Assembly: GCA_016844545.1 (NCBI GenBank)
Contig: JAENJC010000247.1
Coordinates: forward strand, 1-5,462
Length of the DNA stretch: 5,462 nucleotides
Reading direction: 5' to 3'
Source: Deltaproteobacteria bacterium
GTDB lineage: Bacteria; Desulfobacterota; JAENJC01
Below are positions 5,178-5,462 of the stretch, piece after piece. The translations under genes were made by a program, and so were the position numbers. Below the pieces are notes generated by a model that worked only from the letters and a program-made list of their open reading frames with translations, was not told the DNA's origin and ran no database searches. Every line of letters starts with the position of its first letter. Within the stretch, counting starts at the first letter, position 1.

Positions 5178-5462
5178 ATGAATATAAGGCTCACCGAGAT
5201 GATTGAGAGTGATATGGATGAGGTCCTTGAGATAGAGCGGGCCTCGTTCCCTTCCCCCTGGTCAAAGAGGATGTTCCTTAACGAGCTTTCAAACCCTAAT
5301 TCCCGCATAATCCTTGCTAAAGGTCAAAAAGACGAAATCCTCGGCTTCATCTGCTTCTGGAATGTGGCAGGGGAGATACATATCCTGAATCTTGCCGCAC
5401 ATCCTGGGCACAGGAGGCAGGGTATAGGGAAAAGGCTCTTAACCCATGTCATAGAATCTTCA
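5178..5462 (+). CDS. rimI: RimI-type ribosomal protein S18 alanine N-acetyltransferase (partial, runs off the right edge)
   Basis: The first 95 residues of a GNAT-fold acetyltransferase. RimI transfers acetyl from acetyl-CoA to the N-terminal alanine of ribosomal protein S18. I see MNIRLTEMIESDMDEVLEIE, then the RimI-like ERASFPSPWSKRMF (20-33), beta-strand 4 EIHILNLAAHP (66-76), and the acetyl-CoA pyrophosphate-binding loop RRQGIG (79-84, RxxGxG) before helix KRLLTHVIES. The family is about 150 residues, so about a third is missing. I chose ATG 5178 over the adjacent ATG 5175 because GGAAGG (5166-5171) is then six bases away instead of three. The IER...FPSPWS block makes RimI more likely than a generic GNAT. 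It is often near tsaB or tsaD, but the right-hand neighbours are outside the window. Confidence 0.88.
   Translation, partial: MNIRLTEMIESDMDEVLEIERASFPSPWSKRMFLNELSNPNSRIILAKGQKDEILGFICFWNVAGEIHILNLAAHPGHRRQGIGKRLLTHVIESS

Overview
The window is a bacterial, almost certainly diderm (Gram-negative), chromosomal segment. It holds an RND-type efflux locus, a nitroreductase-family gene and the start of rimI. The efflux parts (inner-membrane RND pump plus periplasmic adaptor) only make sense in a two-membrane cell. Genes across the window favour AGG for arginine and ATA for isoleucine at moderate GC. That habit is common in Nitrospirota and some Desulfobacterota, but the assignment is only a guess.

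Layout. Bases 1-196 are the left edge: possibly the first codons of a divergent minus-strand gene, then the leader of the adaptor. Bases 197-1282 encode an intact membrane fusion protein with a Sec signal peptide. Nineteen bases later, 1302-4223 carries an RND transporter of the AcrB/HAE superfamily. It is no longer one reading frame. Two internal losses of roughly 30 codons each, one single-base shift and probably one 4-codon in-frame loss split it into three open frames (1302-2144, 2171-3691, 3747-4223). Joined with the frame corrections they give about 973 residues, against about 1,040 expected, so this is best read as a recently decayed pseudogene. Bases 4224-4397 hold no recognisable gene. 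A complete nitroreductase-like flavoprotein lies on the minus strand (5060-4398). RimI, the N-acetyltransferase of ribosomal protein S18, starts at 5178 on the plus strand and runs off the right edge.

How it works together. An intact adaptor plus pump would form the inner two-thirds of a tripartite exporter. No outer-membrane (TolC-like) gene is present here. With the pump broken, the adaptor is either an orphan awaiting decay or serves another pump. The nitroreductase and rimI are divergently transcribed from two very good sigma70-type promoters whose -35 hexamers overlap by five bases, so RNA polymerase probably cannot use both at once. A 19-bp imperfect dyad lies just downstream of the nitroreductase start point and could be an operator or leader hairpin.

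I see no CRISPR array, transposon, tRNA or rRNA, and no convincing new multi-gene system. The points most worth a second look are the multiply deleted pump beside an intact adaptor and the overlapping divergent promoters.
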